This document shows positions 6,233-13,577 of a stretch of 13,577 bases of DNA, piece after piece. Below the pieces are notes generated by a model that saw only the letters and a list, made by a program, of their open reading frames with translations, was not told the DNA's origin and ran no database searches. Each line of letters opens with the position of its first letter. Position 1 is the stretch's first letter. Both the position numbers and the translations under genes were made by a program. Origin of the DNA: an uncultured Porphyromonadaceae bacterium (GTDB lineage: Bacteria; Bacteroidota; Bacteroidia; Bacteroidales; Paludibacteraceae); contig CALEJM010000209.1 in the NCBI GenBank assembly GCA_937898265.1, forward strand, positions 1 through 13,577. Reading direction: 5' to 3'.

Positions 6233-7780
6233 ATGCTCCGACCGGACAGTAACGTGATGCAGAACTTCAACGATGAAGAGTGCGAGGTAATTTTCGGTTT
6301 TCTCAAAGCGCTGTACAACGACGAATTAGACTGCCGACTGACCACCGACGACCTTGTCGTGGTACTTGACTTCCTCACGCTCCTTGACCATCCAGAAGGC
6401 AACCTCCTTGCACTTCGTCTTGTTGAAAACGGACTTCTACAATCGCCAGACGACATTGATCTTCTACAGCTAAAAGCTCGTCTCGACCTCCTTTTCTTCA
6501 AGCCAGAGGAAGCCCTCGCCATTGCACACAGCGTTGCAAGTCCGGAACATCCCGAAGCGTATATTCTCATGGCGCAAATCTATGCGCAGCAACGCACGGC
6601 TCAAGGCGATCACCTTGCCAAAGAAGCGCTCCGTAGATATGCAGAGTTGGAGCCTAACGACGAGACGGCTATTCTTGACGTCATCAACTATCGTGCCGAC
6701 AAAATCAACTACCAACTCTACATCGAGCTTCTACGACAAGTATTTGAAACTGGTCAAGATGCAGAACGCTCGCTCAACAGCATTCGCATCTGTATGGTTC
6801 ATTTCAGCAACGAGCCAACACTACTCAACGACATTGAGCAACTCTACACTTTTTTTCTGCAACGCTCGCCCTATCATCTCCATGCCCTCATCGGCTACGC
6901 CGAAATACTTTCCCTAAAGGGGGAATGCAACAAAGCAGCCGAAGTTGCGCTCACCTACTGTTCGCTTCATGAGCATGACGCCGAGAGATTGCCGTATCTC
7001 CTCCTCGATGCTGCAGATTACCTCGTGCAATCCGAACGATACGCCAACGCACTTGAAATGCTCAACCGATTCACACGCCTTTACCCTGCGATTCTAAGCG
7101 AAGAACTCCATGACGCCACCCGTCCACTGCTGCAAGATGTTGCCTACCTCAATCTCAACAAGCATTCCTACGATTATCTCATGGGAGCATGTCTTTACGC
7201 AACCGACGAACCACAACTTGCTATGACGTATATGGACCGTGTCATCGCCCGCAACGACGTTGAGATGGTTTCTGCCATGTGCATCATAAGTCTCGTACTG
7301 ATTGAATTAGAGCAATATCATCAAGCGGAGCAATATGCTCTCTCTGCCGTCTCACTCAGCAGCGGTTCTCCCTCCGAATCGGCGTTCGCACTGCATAATC
7401 TTGGCGAGGTATATTGCCATCTTGCTGCCGTGCCTCAGCTCATAGAATATAGGAAGACCAACCTTGAAGCAGCTAAATTGTCGTTTAATTCAAGTGAGTC
7501 GCACCATCATCTCATTGACAACAACATCGGATTGGCTAAGGTTGCCCTCATGCAGGGCGAATTGGACGAAGCCTCACAATGGTTGAACGTTGCATTAGAT
7601 GAATCAAGCGAAAACATCAACTGCCTGGAGGTCAAAGTAGCGCTCCATATCGCACGCAACGAAACGGAGAGCGCTGAATCCACCTACCGAATCCTTTCTG
7701 GATACAGCGAGCACTCACGTTCCGTAATCACAAATATGCTTCCTGAAGCAGAGGCATTTCTGAATTCCATCACACTCTAA
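6233..7780 (+). CDS. Cytoplasmic tetratricopeptide-repeat (TPR) protein
   Basis: This 515-residue, almost wholly helical protein has no signal peptide or membrane segment, so it is probably cytoplasmic. It opens with an acidic segment (NFNDEECEVIFGFLKALYND). TPR-like helix pairs are clearest around ALIGYAEILSLKGECNKAAEVAL, near the ERYANALEML stretch, at SLVLIELEQYHQAEQYALSAV, and at NIGLAKVALMQGELDEASQWL, with paired Gly/Ala and Tyr positions. TPR arrays are protein-protein interaction scaffolds; the partner is not evident. A second in-frame ATG at 6257 (MQNFNDEE) is an alternative start and I cannot choose from the leader. The DedA gene follows after 11 bases, and the TSCPD gene lies 24 bases upstream. 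Confidence 0.85.
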   Translation: MLRPDSNVMQNFNDEECEVIFGFLKALYNDELDCRLTTDDLVVVLDFLTLLDHPEGNLLALRLVENGLLQSPDDIDLLQLKARLDLLFFKPEEALAIAHSVASPEHPEAYILMAQIYAQQRTAQGDHLAKEALRRYAELEPNDETAILDVINYRADKINYQLYIELLRQVFETGQDAERSLNSIRICMVHFSNEPTLLNDIEQLYTFFLQRSPYHLHALIGYAEILSLKGECNKAAEVALTYCSLHEHDAERLPYLLLDAADYLVQSERYANALEMLNRFTRLYPAILSEELHDATRPLLQDVAYLNLNKHSYDYLMGACLYATDEPQLAMTYMDRVIARNDVEMVSAMCIISLVLIELEQYHQAEQYALSAVSLSSGSPSESAFALHNLGEVYCHLAAVPQLIEYRKTNLEAAKLSFNSSESHHHLIDNNIGLAKVALMQGELDEASQWLNVALDESSENINCLEVKVALHIARNETESAESTYRILSGYSEHSRSVITNMLPEAEAFLNSITL

Positions 7781-7791
7781 TTACAACAACC

Positions 7792-8499
7792 ATGAAGAAA
7801 ATCATCATACTTTCAATATACATCTTTAGCATCTCGTTCGCTTGTAACGCCCAAACAACAGTGTCCGACACGACCACCAACCAAAGTTGGGTAGATAAAG
7901 TAGAGATGTGGTTTGACGAGAACACAAGCTACACCACTGTTGCTGCACTCATGGCTGTAGAGAGTTCATTCGTTCCGTTTCCATCAGAAATCGTTGTGCC
8001 GCCCGCAGCCTATGTGGCGAGCAAACCAGATAGCGAGATGACCGTTTGGGGTGTGGTGGCTGCCGCTACAATTGGCGCATTGATTGGGGCATTGATAAAC
8101 TATATTCTAGCGCTATTGCTTGGCCGCCCAATAGTCTATAAGTTTGTTGATACGCGCCTCGGCAAGATGCTTATGCTCTCTTCGGAAAAGGTACAGAAGG
8201 CCGAGGATTACTTCGTGAAGCATGGCGCAATCTCAACTTTAGTCGGTCGACTGATTCCAGCTGTCAGGCAGCTGATTTCGATTCCCGCAGGCCTGTCAAA
8301 GATGAATCTCGGCAAGTTTATCCTCTTCACAACTTTGGGCGCAGCCGTGTGGAACAGTGTACTTGCCGCACTTGGCTACATTGCTCAAGGTCAGTCCGAT
8401 TTGATTCACCGCTACAGCCACGAACTTTCTATCATTCTGCTTGCTATCGTTGGCATCGTTGCAATCGTATTGATTGCAAAAAGACTACTTAAAAGATGA
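7792..8499 (+). CDS. DedA (SNARE-associated/VTT) family membrane protein with signal peptide
   Basis: DedA proteins are inner-membrane proteins linked to envelope integrity, proton-motive force and, in recent work on family members, flipping of lipid carriers such as undecaprenyl phosphate. This 235-residue copy shows the family core: Glu57 and Glu66 in ESSFVPFPSEIVVPPAAYVA (57-76), a glycine-rich helix (IGALIGALINY, 94-104), and the GRLIPAVR motif (152-159) followed by QLISIPAGLSKM. The N-terminus is unusual. Residues 1-20 look like a cleavable signal peptide (KKIIILSIYIFSISFACNA, cut before Gln21), then about 25 polar residues precede the first core helix. Most DedA proteins lack this. The stop overlaps the aroE start (ATGA), so the two are translationally coupled. 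Confidence 0.9.
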   Translation: MKKIIILSIYIFSISFACNAQTTVSDTTTNQSWVDKVEMWFDENTSYTTVAALMAVESSFVPFPSEIVVPPAAYVASKPDSEMTVWGVVAAATIGALIGALINYILALLLGRPIVYKFVDTRLGKMLMLSSEKVQKAEDYFVKHGAISTLVGRLIPAVRQLISIPAGLSKMNLGKFILFTTLGAAVWNSVLAALGYIAQGQSDLIHRYSHELSIILLAIVGIVAIVLIAKRLLKR

Positions 8500-9239
8500 C
8501 ACATCGTTTAGCCTTGATTGGTCACCCCGTCAGTCATTCCCTCTCTGCCGACTACTTCATGCATAAATTTGCCCAAGAAGGCATCGACGGAAGTTACTAC
8601 CTGTTGGATATGGTGACGTTGGACAACCTCAAAAGCCAAATCCTCAGTCACAATCTGACTGGTTTTAACGTCACGTCACCTCACAAGCAAGCCGTCATTC
8701 CCTTCCTTGATTATTTGACAGAAGAAGGAAAAGCTATCGGTGCGATCAACACTGTGGCAATCTATCAAGGCAAACTCATCGGTCACAACACTGACGCCAT
8801 TGGTTTTGCAGAGGCTATCCTTCCTCTTCTCAAGCCACATCACACTTCTGCACTTATCTTTGGTAATGGGGGCGCAGCAAAAGCAGTTGCCTACGCTCTC
8901 AGCAACATATTACATATTGATTATCGCTGCGTTGCTCGTCGTGACTGTGACTTGGATTTTTCTGATGTTGACAAACAACTCCTTACGAATCCCTCCATTC
9001 TTATCAACTGCACAACATTAGGCATGACTTCCAACTCAGAACCTTTGCCGATTCCATATCAATATATAACAAAAGACCATCTGCTTTTTGACCTTGTCTA
9101 CGCACCGCAAGTAACCCCCTTTCTTGCTCTGGGACAACAACAAGGCGCAACCATCTGCAATGGTCTTTCTATGCTCTACGCACAAGCTGAGGCGGCGTGG
9201 AAATTCTGGAATAGTTCTTTTGAACCATTTTTTAGGTAG
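8496..9239 (+). CDS. aroE: Shikimate dehydrogenase
   Basis: AroE reduces 3-dehydroshikimate to shikimate with NADPH, a step of the pathway to aromatic amino acids and folate precursors. The 247-residue protein is slightly short for the family but complete. Shikimate contacts are visible in PVSHSLS (S13, S15), NVTSPHK (58-64, catalytic Lys64), GAINT (N85), NTD (D100, the catalytic aspartate partner) and Gln230 in MLYAQA. The nucleotide loop is GNGGAAKA (123-130), with arginines in VARRD for the NADP phosphate. NCTTLGM and LVYAP are also typical. The start overlaps the DedA stop by four bases. It is the last gene of this run; the ClC gene downstream has its own promoter. Confidence 0.95.
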   Translation: MTHRLALIGHPVSHSLSADYFMHKFAQEGIDGSYYLLDMVTLDNLKSQILSHNLTGFNVTSPHKQAVIPFLDYLTEEGKAIGAINTVAIYQGKLIGHNTDAIGFAEAILPLLKPHHTSALIFGNGGAAKAVAYALSNILHIDYRCVARRDCDLDFSDVDKQLLTNPSILINCTTLGMTSNSEPLPIPYQYITKDHLLFDLVYAPQVTPFLALGQQQGATICNGLSMLYAQAEAAWKFWNSSFEPFFR

Positions 9240-9242
9240 TCA

Positions 9243-9275
9243 TTGACCGTGAGTAAGAAAAATTCATTATTTTTG
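9243..9275 (+). promoter_or_regulatory. Bacteroidetes-type promoter for the ClC gene
   Basis: TATTTTTG (9268-9275) matches the TAnnTTTG -7 consensus. TTG at 9243-9245 is a plausible -33 element with a 22-base spacer, slightly long. Transcription starting around 9280 would leave a leader of about 20 bases before the ATG at 9302. The promoter starts only four bases after the aroE stop. Confidence 0.6.
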
Positions 9276-9301
9276 CGCCACATTTTTTCAAACGACAACT
9301 C

Positions 9302-11098
9302 ATGAACAAAACCGAGGAAGGTCAGCAAAATACCAGTCGCTACGCCAAGCTTTTGGAGTGGCGAGAGACTCATATCAAAGAGAACCATTTTCTTGTGATA
9401 TTGAGTATCATTGTCGGTTGTTTGACCGCCATTGCAGCATGGGCGCTGAAAAGCATTGTGCATGTTATTCAGCATCTCGTTGTCAACATCTCAGCGGGCG
9501 ACCTCAACTACTGGTATTTGATTCTCCCTACAGTAGGCATCACCATTGCCAGTTTGTTTGTTCGCTACGTTGTCAGAGACGACATAGGACATGGTGTAAC
9601 CAAAATCCTCTACGCAATTTCGCAGCATAAATCCATCATCAAAGCCCACAACATGTGGAGCAGTGTTGTGGCAAGTGCTATCACCATTGGTTTTGGCGGT
9701 TCTGTGGGTGCTGAGGCTCCAATCGTACTGACTGGTTCGGCTATCGGTTCTAACCTTGGACGCATCTGCCGATTGGACCAAAAGACCTTGATGCTCTTGG
9801 TTGGTTGCGGTGCAGCAGGAGCCATCGGCGGCATCTTCAAAGCACCAATTGCTGGCGTTGCCTTTACCTTGGAAGTGTTGATGATAGACTTGACAATGAC
9901 TTCGTTGTTGCCATTGCTCATTACCTCCGTCACAGCCACATCACTCAGTTACTTGCTAACAGGCAGCGAATCGCTATTCCATTTTGACAGTTACGCCCCA
10001 TTCGCAGTCGATCGTATCCCATTTATCATCATACTGGGTATTGTATGCGGTTTGGTTTCCCTCTACTTCACTCGCTGCACCATCATGCTTGAGAGCGTAT
10101 TCAAACGCTTGAAGAAACCTATTTGGAAAATCATCTTGGGCACTGTGATTTTAAGTCTGCTCATCTTCTTCTTCCCACCGCTCTATGGTGAAGGCTATAC
10201 TGCTATCGAAGCGCTACTCTCAACCAATCCGAACTCACTGTTTGACCAATCTGTCTTTGCTCCTTTACAAAATAATGCGTGGGGTATCGTTCTTTACCTC
10301 TCGCTGATTGTTTTGTTCAAAGTGTTTGCAACTACGGCAACTAATGGTGCGGGCGGCACTGGCGGTATCTTTGCACCAAGTCTCTTTGTTGGCTGTCTTA
10401 CTGGTTATGTTGTGGCAGAAGGTTTGAACATCATTGGTGTCAACATACCAATCTCCAACTTTGCCTTTGCTGGTATGGCAGGTTTGATGTCGGGCGTACT
10501 CCATGCCCCATTGATGGCAACATTCCTGATTGCAGAGCTTACTGGCGGCTACGACCTCTTCATTACCCTCATCATTACCACAGTGGTTTCTTATCTGACC
10601 ATTGTAGCCTTCGAGCCACACAGTCTTTACGCAATGCGTTTAGCTCAAAAAGGCGAATTGCTTACACACCATAAAGACCGCAGCGTTCTGACACTGATGA
10701 AGATGGAGAGTGTGATTGAGACTGACTTGGATGTTGTAAATCCAGAAATGACGTTAGGCGAATTGGTGAAGGTGATATCACAATCTAAACGCAACATTTT
10801 CCCTGTTGTCAGCAAATCAACAGGCGTTTTACTAGGCATCGTGCCATTGGATGAGGTGCGAAACATCATGTTCCAGCCTCGTCTATACAACCGTTTCACC
10901 GTTGAACGTCTAATGATTTCCGCTCCAGCAAAAATCAACACCACCCTACCTATGGAAAAGGTGATGGATATCTTTGAAAGTACAGGTGCTTGGAATCTCC
11001 CTGTGGTTGATGAAGAAGGACGCTATGTAGGCTTTGTCTCCAAATCAAAAATCTTCAATTCCTACCGCAAGGTATTGGTTCACTTCTCCGAAGAGTAG
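9302..11098 (+). CDS. ClC-family chloride channel/transporter with C-terminal CBS pair
   Basis: This 598-residue protein has a ClC membrane core (about residues 30-445) and two CBS domains (about 469-525 and 533-590) that in this family bind nucleotides or respond to ionic strength. ClC landmarks are the gating glutamate in GAEAP (136-140, E138), GGIFAP (354-359) in the second anion-contact loop, and the pore tyrosine in SLYAM (Y443). Two positions differ from the E. coli exchanger: GSGIP reads GHGVT (96-100), placing His97 at the anion-coordinating serine, and the internal proton glutamate position in TLEVLM is Val192. Valine there is typical of channels, but transport mode cannot be settled from sequence. 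The gene has its own promoter and a strong terminator, so it is probably monocistronic. Confidence 0.93.
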   Translation: MNKTEEGQQNTSRYAKLLEWRETHIKENHFLVILSIIVGCLTAIAAWALKSIVHVIQHLVVNISAGDLNYWYLILPTVGITIASLFVRYVVRDDIGHGVTKILYAISQHKSIIKAHNMWSSVVASAITIGFGGSVGAEAPIVLTGSAIGSNLGRICRLDQKTLMLLVGCGAAGAIGGIFKAPIAGVAFTLEVLMIDLTMTSLLPLLITSVTATSLSYLLTGSESLFHFDSYAPFAVDRIPFIIILGIVCGLVSLYFTRCTIMLESVFKRLKKPIWKIILGTVILSLLIFFFPPLYGEGYTAIEALLSTNPNSLFDQSVFAPLQNNAWGIVLYLSLIVLFKVFATTATNGAGGTGGIFAPSLFVGCLTGYVVAEGLNIIGVNIPISNFAFAGMAGLMSGVLHAPLMATFLIAELTGGYDLFITLIITTVVSYLTIVAFEPHSLYAMRLAQKGELLTHHKDRSVLTLMKMESVIETDLDVVNPEMTLGELVKVISQSKRNIFPVVSKSTGVLLGIVPLDEVRNIMFQPRLYNRFTVERLMISAPAKINTTLPMEKVMDIFESTGAWNLPVVDEEGRYVGFVSKSKIFNSYRKVLVHFSEE

Positions 11099-11124
11099 AC
11101 TCAGAACTTCATACAACACGATAT

Positions 11125-11156
11125 AAGCCGCTGGTTATTCAGCGGCTTTTTCTTTT
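11125..11156 (+). terminator. Rho-independent terminator of the ClC gene
   Basis: AAGCCGCTG (11125-11133) pairs perfectly with CAGCGGCTT (11140-11148) around a 6-base loop, followed by TTTTTCTTTTTT from 11147. On the minus strand the same stem is followed by TATATCG, not a T-run, so it is a poor terminator for the converging TPR gene that ends at 11180. Confidence 0.9.
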
Positions 11157-11179
11157 TTAATAATTCTGTTAGAAAGGGA

Positions 11180-13168
11180 TTAACGCATTTTCTTCAACAA
11201 AGCGTAGGCTTCACCGATACCCAGTTCACCAGCCTTTCCAAGGTCTTCAATACCTTTTTGAACTTCGTTGAGATAGATATAGATGAGTCCGCGATTCAGA
11301 TAAGCCTCAGCCATACCAGGTTTAAGACGTATTGCTTCGTTGAAATCACGAAGCGCATGTTGATAGTTGCCTCGTTCTGCCAAGATATTGGCACGATTGA
11401 AATAGGCGTAAGCAAAATTAGGAGCCAAAGAGATTGCCTTATTTAAGTCACGCATAATCATTTCAGAATCATAAGCCAAAGTCTCAAGACTTGACGACTC
11501 TGTATTTTTGCGATACTCTACCAATTTACAACGCACATTGGCACGAATGAAATAGGCAAGGGCATCATCGCTGTTCAACAACACCTTGGAAAGGTCGGCA
11601 ATGGCATTTTCGAAATCTTGAACCAAAGCATAGTCGATGGCGCGCTCCATCAACAAAAGGGTATTGTCGGGTTGTTCCGTTAGAATTTTAGTGGATTGTT
11701 CTATGGCATTAAAATGGAACGTTGCCAAAGCATCGCTCAAAGGGAGTTCCTTGGAGACCAACTTAACAGGCAGACGATTACTATGTTTTTTATTATAACG
11801 GTCGATGAGATCATCGTAAACAACAACTCCACCTACCAAATGCTCTCGCTCGTAATAGGTAACCTGGAAATTAGGCGCTGTTGCCACAGCAACTTCATTA
11901 TTCTGCACATTGCCACGAATAGAGTGCGATTCCATCTGATAAGAGGCATTGGTGGGTGCAGCTGCATTACTGGTTGCATTGAACAGTTTGTTGCGGGCTT
12001 TCAGCTTAGAGTCAGCCTCAGCGATATGCATCTCGGTGTCAGGTTCGTCATCATAAACCGACTTACCTTTTTTCTTACGCTCTTCCGAGAGGTTAAACGC
12101 CAACTGCATATCGCGATATCCCAACTGACGACGTCCCATAGATTCATATGCTTCAGCACGACCATATAACGCCGGGATAAAGGTAGGATAGCGTTTCAGC
12201 ACAGCGGAGAAGTCCTGGAGCGCCTCCATATTGTTGCCGCATTTCTGTTGTACCATAGCACGTTGAAACAAAGCGTCATAAGCCTCAGGATCTTCGTTAA
12301 TGATGACATTGAGATCGTCTACGGCTTTGTTGTAGTCGCCAATTTCAAAACGTATCAGAGCACGGTTGAAGAGTGCCTGTTTTGATTTAGGAGCCAATTT
12401 GACAGCTTTATCAAAATCAGCCAATGCTCCACGATAATCATTCTTGCGATACCTCAACAGACCGCGATTCACAAAATGCTGAGGATTGGAGGTATGCATA
12501 GCAATGGTATGGTCGTAAGCCACAAGAGCCTCATCCATCTGCCCTGCCAAAAGACGTGTAAAACCTAATGCACCCCAAGCTTCTATATTCGAACTATCGC
12601 GAAGCACATTATCTTCGAAATGACGCAGCGCTCCAACAGTATCCTCTTTCATAAGCAACAGACGACCTTTCTCCAACTGAAGATCGGGATTATTGGTCTT
12701 TCGGATGAGGAAGTCAAGGTCTTTCAACGCATCATCATACCGTTTGTCGTGGTCGTAAATCTCCAAACGCATCATCAGATAGGTTGGATTCTCCGGACTG
12801 TAGTAAAGTGCCTGATTGATATCTTTTTCTGCTTCTTCCCAGCGAGAAAGTTGGAGACGGGTAAAACAGCGCGCATAATATGCTTGAGGAGCAAAAGGAT
12901 TCAGCTCCAGCGCACGATTCAGGTCTGTTTCTGCGCCAACATAATCTTCCAAATTGATTTTTGCAGCAGCACGATAATAATACGACTCTACGAGATAAGG
13001 TTTGACACGAATAACCTGATTGAAATATTGTATGGCTAAAATATAGTCCTGAAAATAGAGCGCACTTCTTCCTACAGACAAAACTTTATCTGTATTAAGT
13101 TGTGCCTGAGTGCCCAAAGAAAATATAGACAAACAAGCAACAATGAAAACGTTACGCCAAAATTTCAT
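11180..13168 (-). CDS. Secreted/periplasmic tetratricopeptide-repeat protein
   Basis: This 662-residue protein opens with a signal peptide (MKFWRNVFIVACLSIFSLGTQA, cut before Gln23), so it acts outside the cytoplasm. About ten TPR units run from residue 30 to about 360, with clear consensus units such as ALFNRALIRFEIGDYNKAV and VNRGLLRYRKNDYRGAL. A charged, non-TPR linker follows (KKKGKSVYDDEPDTEMHIAE, then an Ala/Asn/Thr-rich stretch). Next is a short segment with GNVQNNEV and FQVTYYERE that looks conserved rather than random. A second TPR block covers about 480-655, for example YAYFNRANILAERGNYQHAL. Partner and pathway are unknown. It starts 45 bases after the RsmF-like gene, with no TAnnTTTG promoter visible between them, so they are probably co-transcribed. 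Confidence 0.88.
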   Translation of the reverse strand: MKFWRNVFIVACLSIFSLGTQAQLNTDKVLSVGRSALYFQDYILAIQYFNQVIRVKPYLVESYYYRAAAKINLEDYVGAETDLNRALELNPFAPQAYYARCFTRLQLSRWEEAEKDINQALYYSPENPTYLMMRLEIYDHDKRYDDALKDLDFLIRKTNNPDLQLEKGRLLLMKEDTVGALRHFEDNVLRDSSNIEAWGALGFTRLLAGQMDEALVAYDHTIAMHTSNPQHFVNRGLLRYRKNDYRGALADFDKAVKLAPKSKQALFNRALIRFEIGDYNKAVDDLNVIINEDPEAYDALFQRAMVQQKCGNNMEALQDFSAVLKRYPTFIPALYGRAEAYESMGRRQLGYRDMQLAFNLSEERKKKGKSVYDDEPDTEMHIAEADSKLKARNKLFNATSNAAAPTNASYQMESHSIRGNVQNNEVAVATAPNFQVTYYEREHLVGGVVVYDDLIDRYNKKHSNRLPVKLVSKELPLSDALATFHFNAIEQSTKILTEQPDNTLLLMERAIDYALVQDFENAIADLSKVLLNSDDALAYFIRANVRCKLVEYRKNTESSSLETLAYDSEMIMRDLNKAISLAPNFAYAYFNRANILAERGNYQHALRDFNEAIRLKPGMAEAYLNRGLIYIYLNEVQKGIEDLGKAGELGIGEAYALLKKMR

Positions 13169-13213
13169 TTTGCAGGTTGAGACTCTATTAGTCAGAACGT
13201 GATAAATTTATTT

Positions 13214-13577
13214 TTATTGTTGATTGCCCAATTCGTCAACATCTTTCCAATTCATGCGGATTCGCCAAGCGTTTGGATAGAGGTTATTACATCTTGAGCC
13301 TATATTTTTCACAAATCCAAGTGGGGCAGACTTGTAGGTAAGCAACACATGACCTTTAGGGGCATCATCCAACACAATGGCTTCTGCCGAAAGGAAATGA
13401 AGAGCTGTCTTTCTGTCTATCTCAACAGATGGGAACGCCTCATAATTAAGCACAAAACTCGTGGCCAAGCCTTGTTGCGGGATAAAACTCTTGCCCTTTT
13501 CTTCCATAACGTCTACGCCCCAATGCACCACCTTCGTGCATGAGAGGAGTGAATCAACCAACCAAGAAAAGGTCTGA
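13214..13577 (-). CDS. RsmF-like rRNA (cytosine-C5) methyltransferase, C-terminal domain only
   Basis: The frame is open to the right edge of the window, so the N-terminus with the SAM-dependent methyltransferase domain is outside. The first in-frame start-like codon (TTG at 13561) is internal. The visible ~121 residues match the C-terminal RNA-binding (PUA-like) domain found after the catalytic domain in RsmF/YebU-type enzymes: VVHWGVDVMEEKGKSFIPQQ, LATSFVLN, ALHFLSAEAI, KGHVLLTYKSAPLGFVKN, then the characteristic SRCNNLYPNAWRIR near the end. E. coli RsmF methylates C1407 of 16S rRNA; the exact target here is not shown by the sequence. The TPR gene follows 45 bases downstream on the same strand. 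Confidence 0.85.
   Translation of the reverse strand, partial: QTFSWLVDSLLSCTKVVHWGVDVMEEKGKSFIPQQGLATSFVLNYEAFPSVEIDRKTALHFLSAEAIVLDDAPKGHVLLTYKSAPLGFVKNIGSRCNNLYPNAWRIRMNWKDVDELGNQQ

Noticed and set aside
6217..6570. A 117-codon minus-strand frame opposite the start of the cytoplasmic TPR gene
   Set aside because: The product is Ser/Arg-rich low complexity, typical of an antisense reading; the TPR frame is continuous and family-like.
12620..13039. A 139-codon plus-strand frame opposite the secreted TPR gene, and a similar one at 11696-12169
   Set aside because: Both are antisense to a strongly supported TPR coding frame, have no promoter or leader signal, and their Ile/Phe-rich products look like antisense shadows.
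1..13577. CRISPR arrays, insertion sequences, tRNA or rRNA genes, prophage or defence systems
   Set aside because: No direct-repeat arrays, terminal inverted repeats with transposase, cloverleaf or rRNA-like segments were seen; nearly all sequence is accounted for by housekeeping-type coding regions.

Overview
The window looks like a stretch of ordinary chromosome from a member of the Bacteroidales (Bacteroides/Prevotella-like). Support for this includes a DUF4476 domain, SUMF1-type and small lipoproteins with short lipobox signals, signal peptides ending in an A-Q junction, TAnnTTTG promoter elements, few Shine-Dalgarno-like leaders, and RsmF, LptF/G and Tgt proteins with Bacteroidetes-type sequence features. 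I see no phage, transposon, CRISPR, rRNA or tRNA signature, and the window is densely coding. No intergenic gap is longer than about 150 bases.

Layout, left to right. (1) Positions 1-285: the 3' end of a DUF4476 protein, then a terminator. (2) Positions 435-1226, minus strand: a SUMF1/FGE-like lipoprotein that converges on the first gene, with its own terminator. (3) Around 1252-1279: a divergent promoter region. It launches a plus-strand cluster of nitroreductase, queuosine tRNA-guanine transglycosylase (tgt), an LptF/LptG-type lipopolysaccharide export permease, dihydroneopterin aldolase (folB) and a small lipoprotein. (4) Two hairpins at 4907-4968, then a second tight plus-strand run: a bile-acid-symporter-fold transporter, a small TSCPD-domain protein, a cytoplasmic TPR protein, a DedA membrane protein and shikimate dehydrogenase (aroE). 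(5) A separately promoted ClC chloride channel/transporter with paired CBS domains, closed by a strong terminator at 11125-11156. (6) Minus strand: a large secreted TPR protein, downstream of and probably co-transcribed with an RsmF-like rRNA m5C methyltransferase, of which only the C-terminal domain is in the window.

Functionally the genes are mainly housekeeping: tRNA and rRNA modification, folate and aromatic amino acid biosynthesis, outer-membrane lipid export, membrane maintenance and ion transport. Several have no assigned role. I did not find a convincing undescribed defence or mobile system. The points most worth a second look are the Tgt protein that lacks two of its three zinc cysteines, the tandem hairpin element at 4907-4968, the symmetrical divergent promoter, the ClC protein with a channel-like residue at the internal proton-glutamate position, and the DedA protein that carries a signal peptide.
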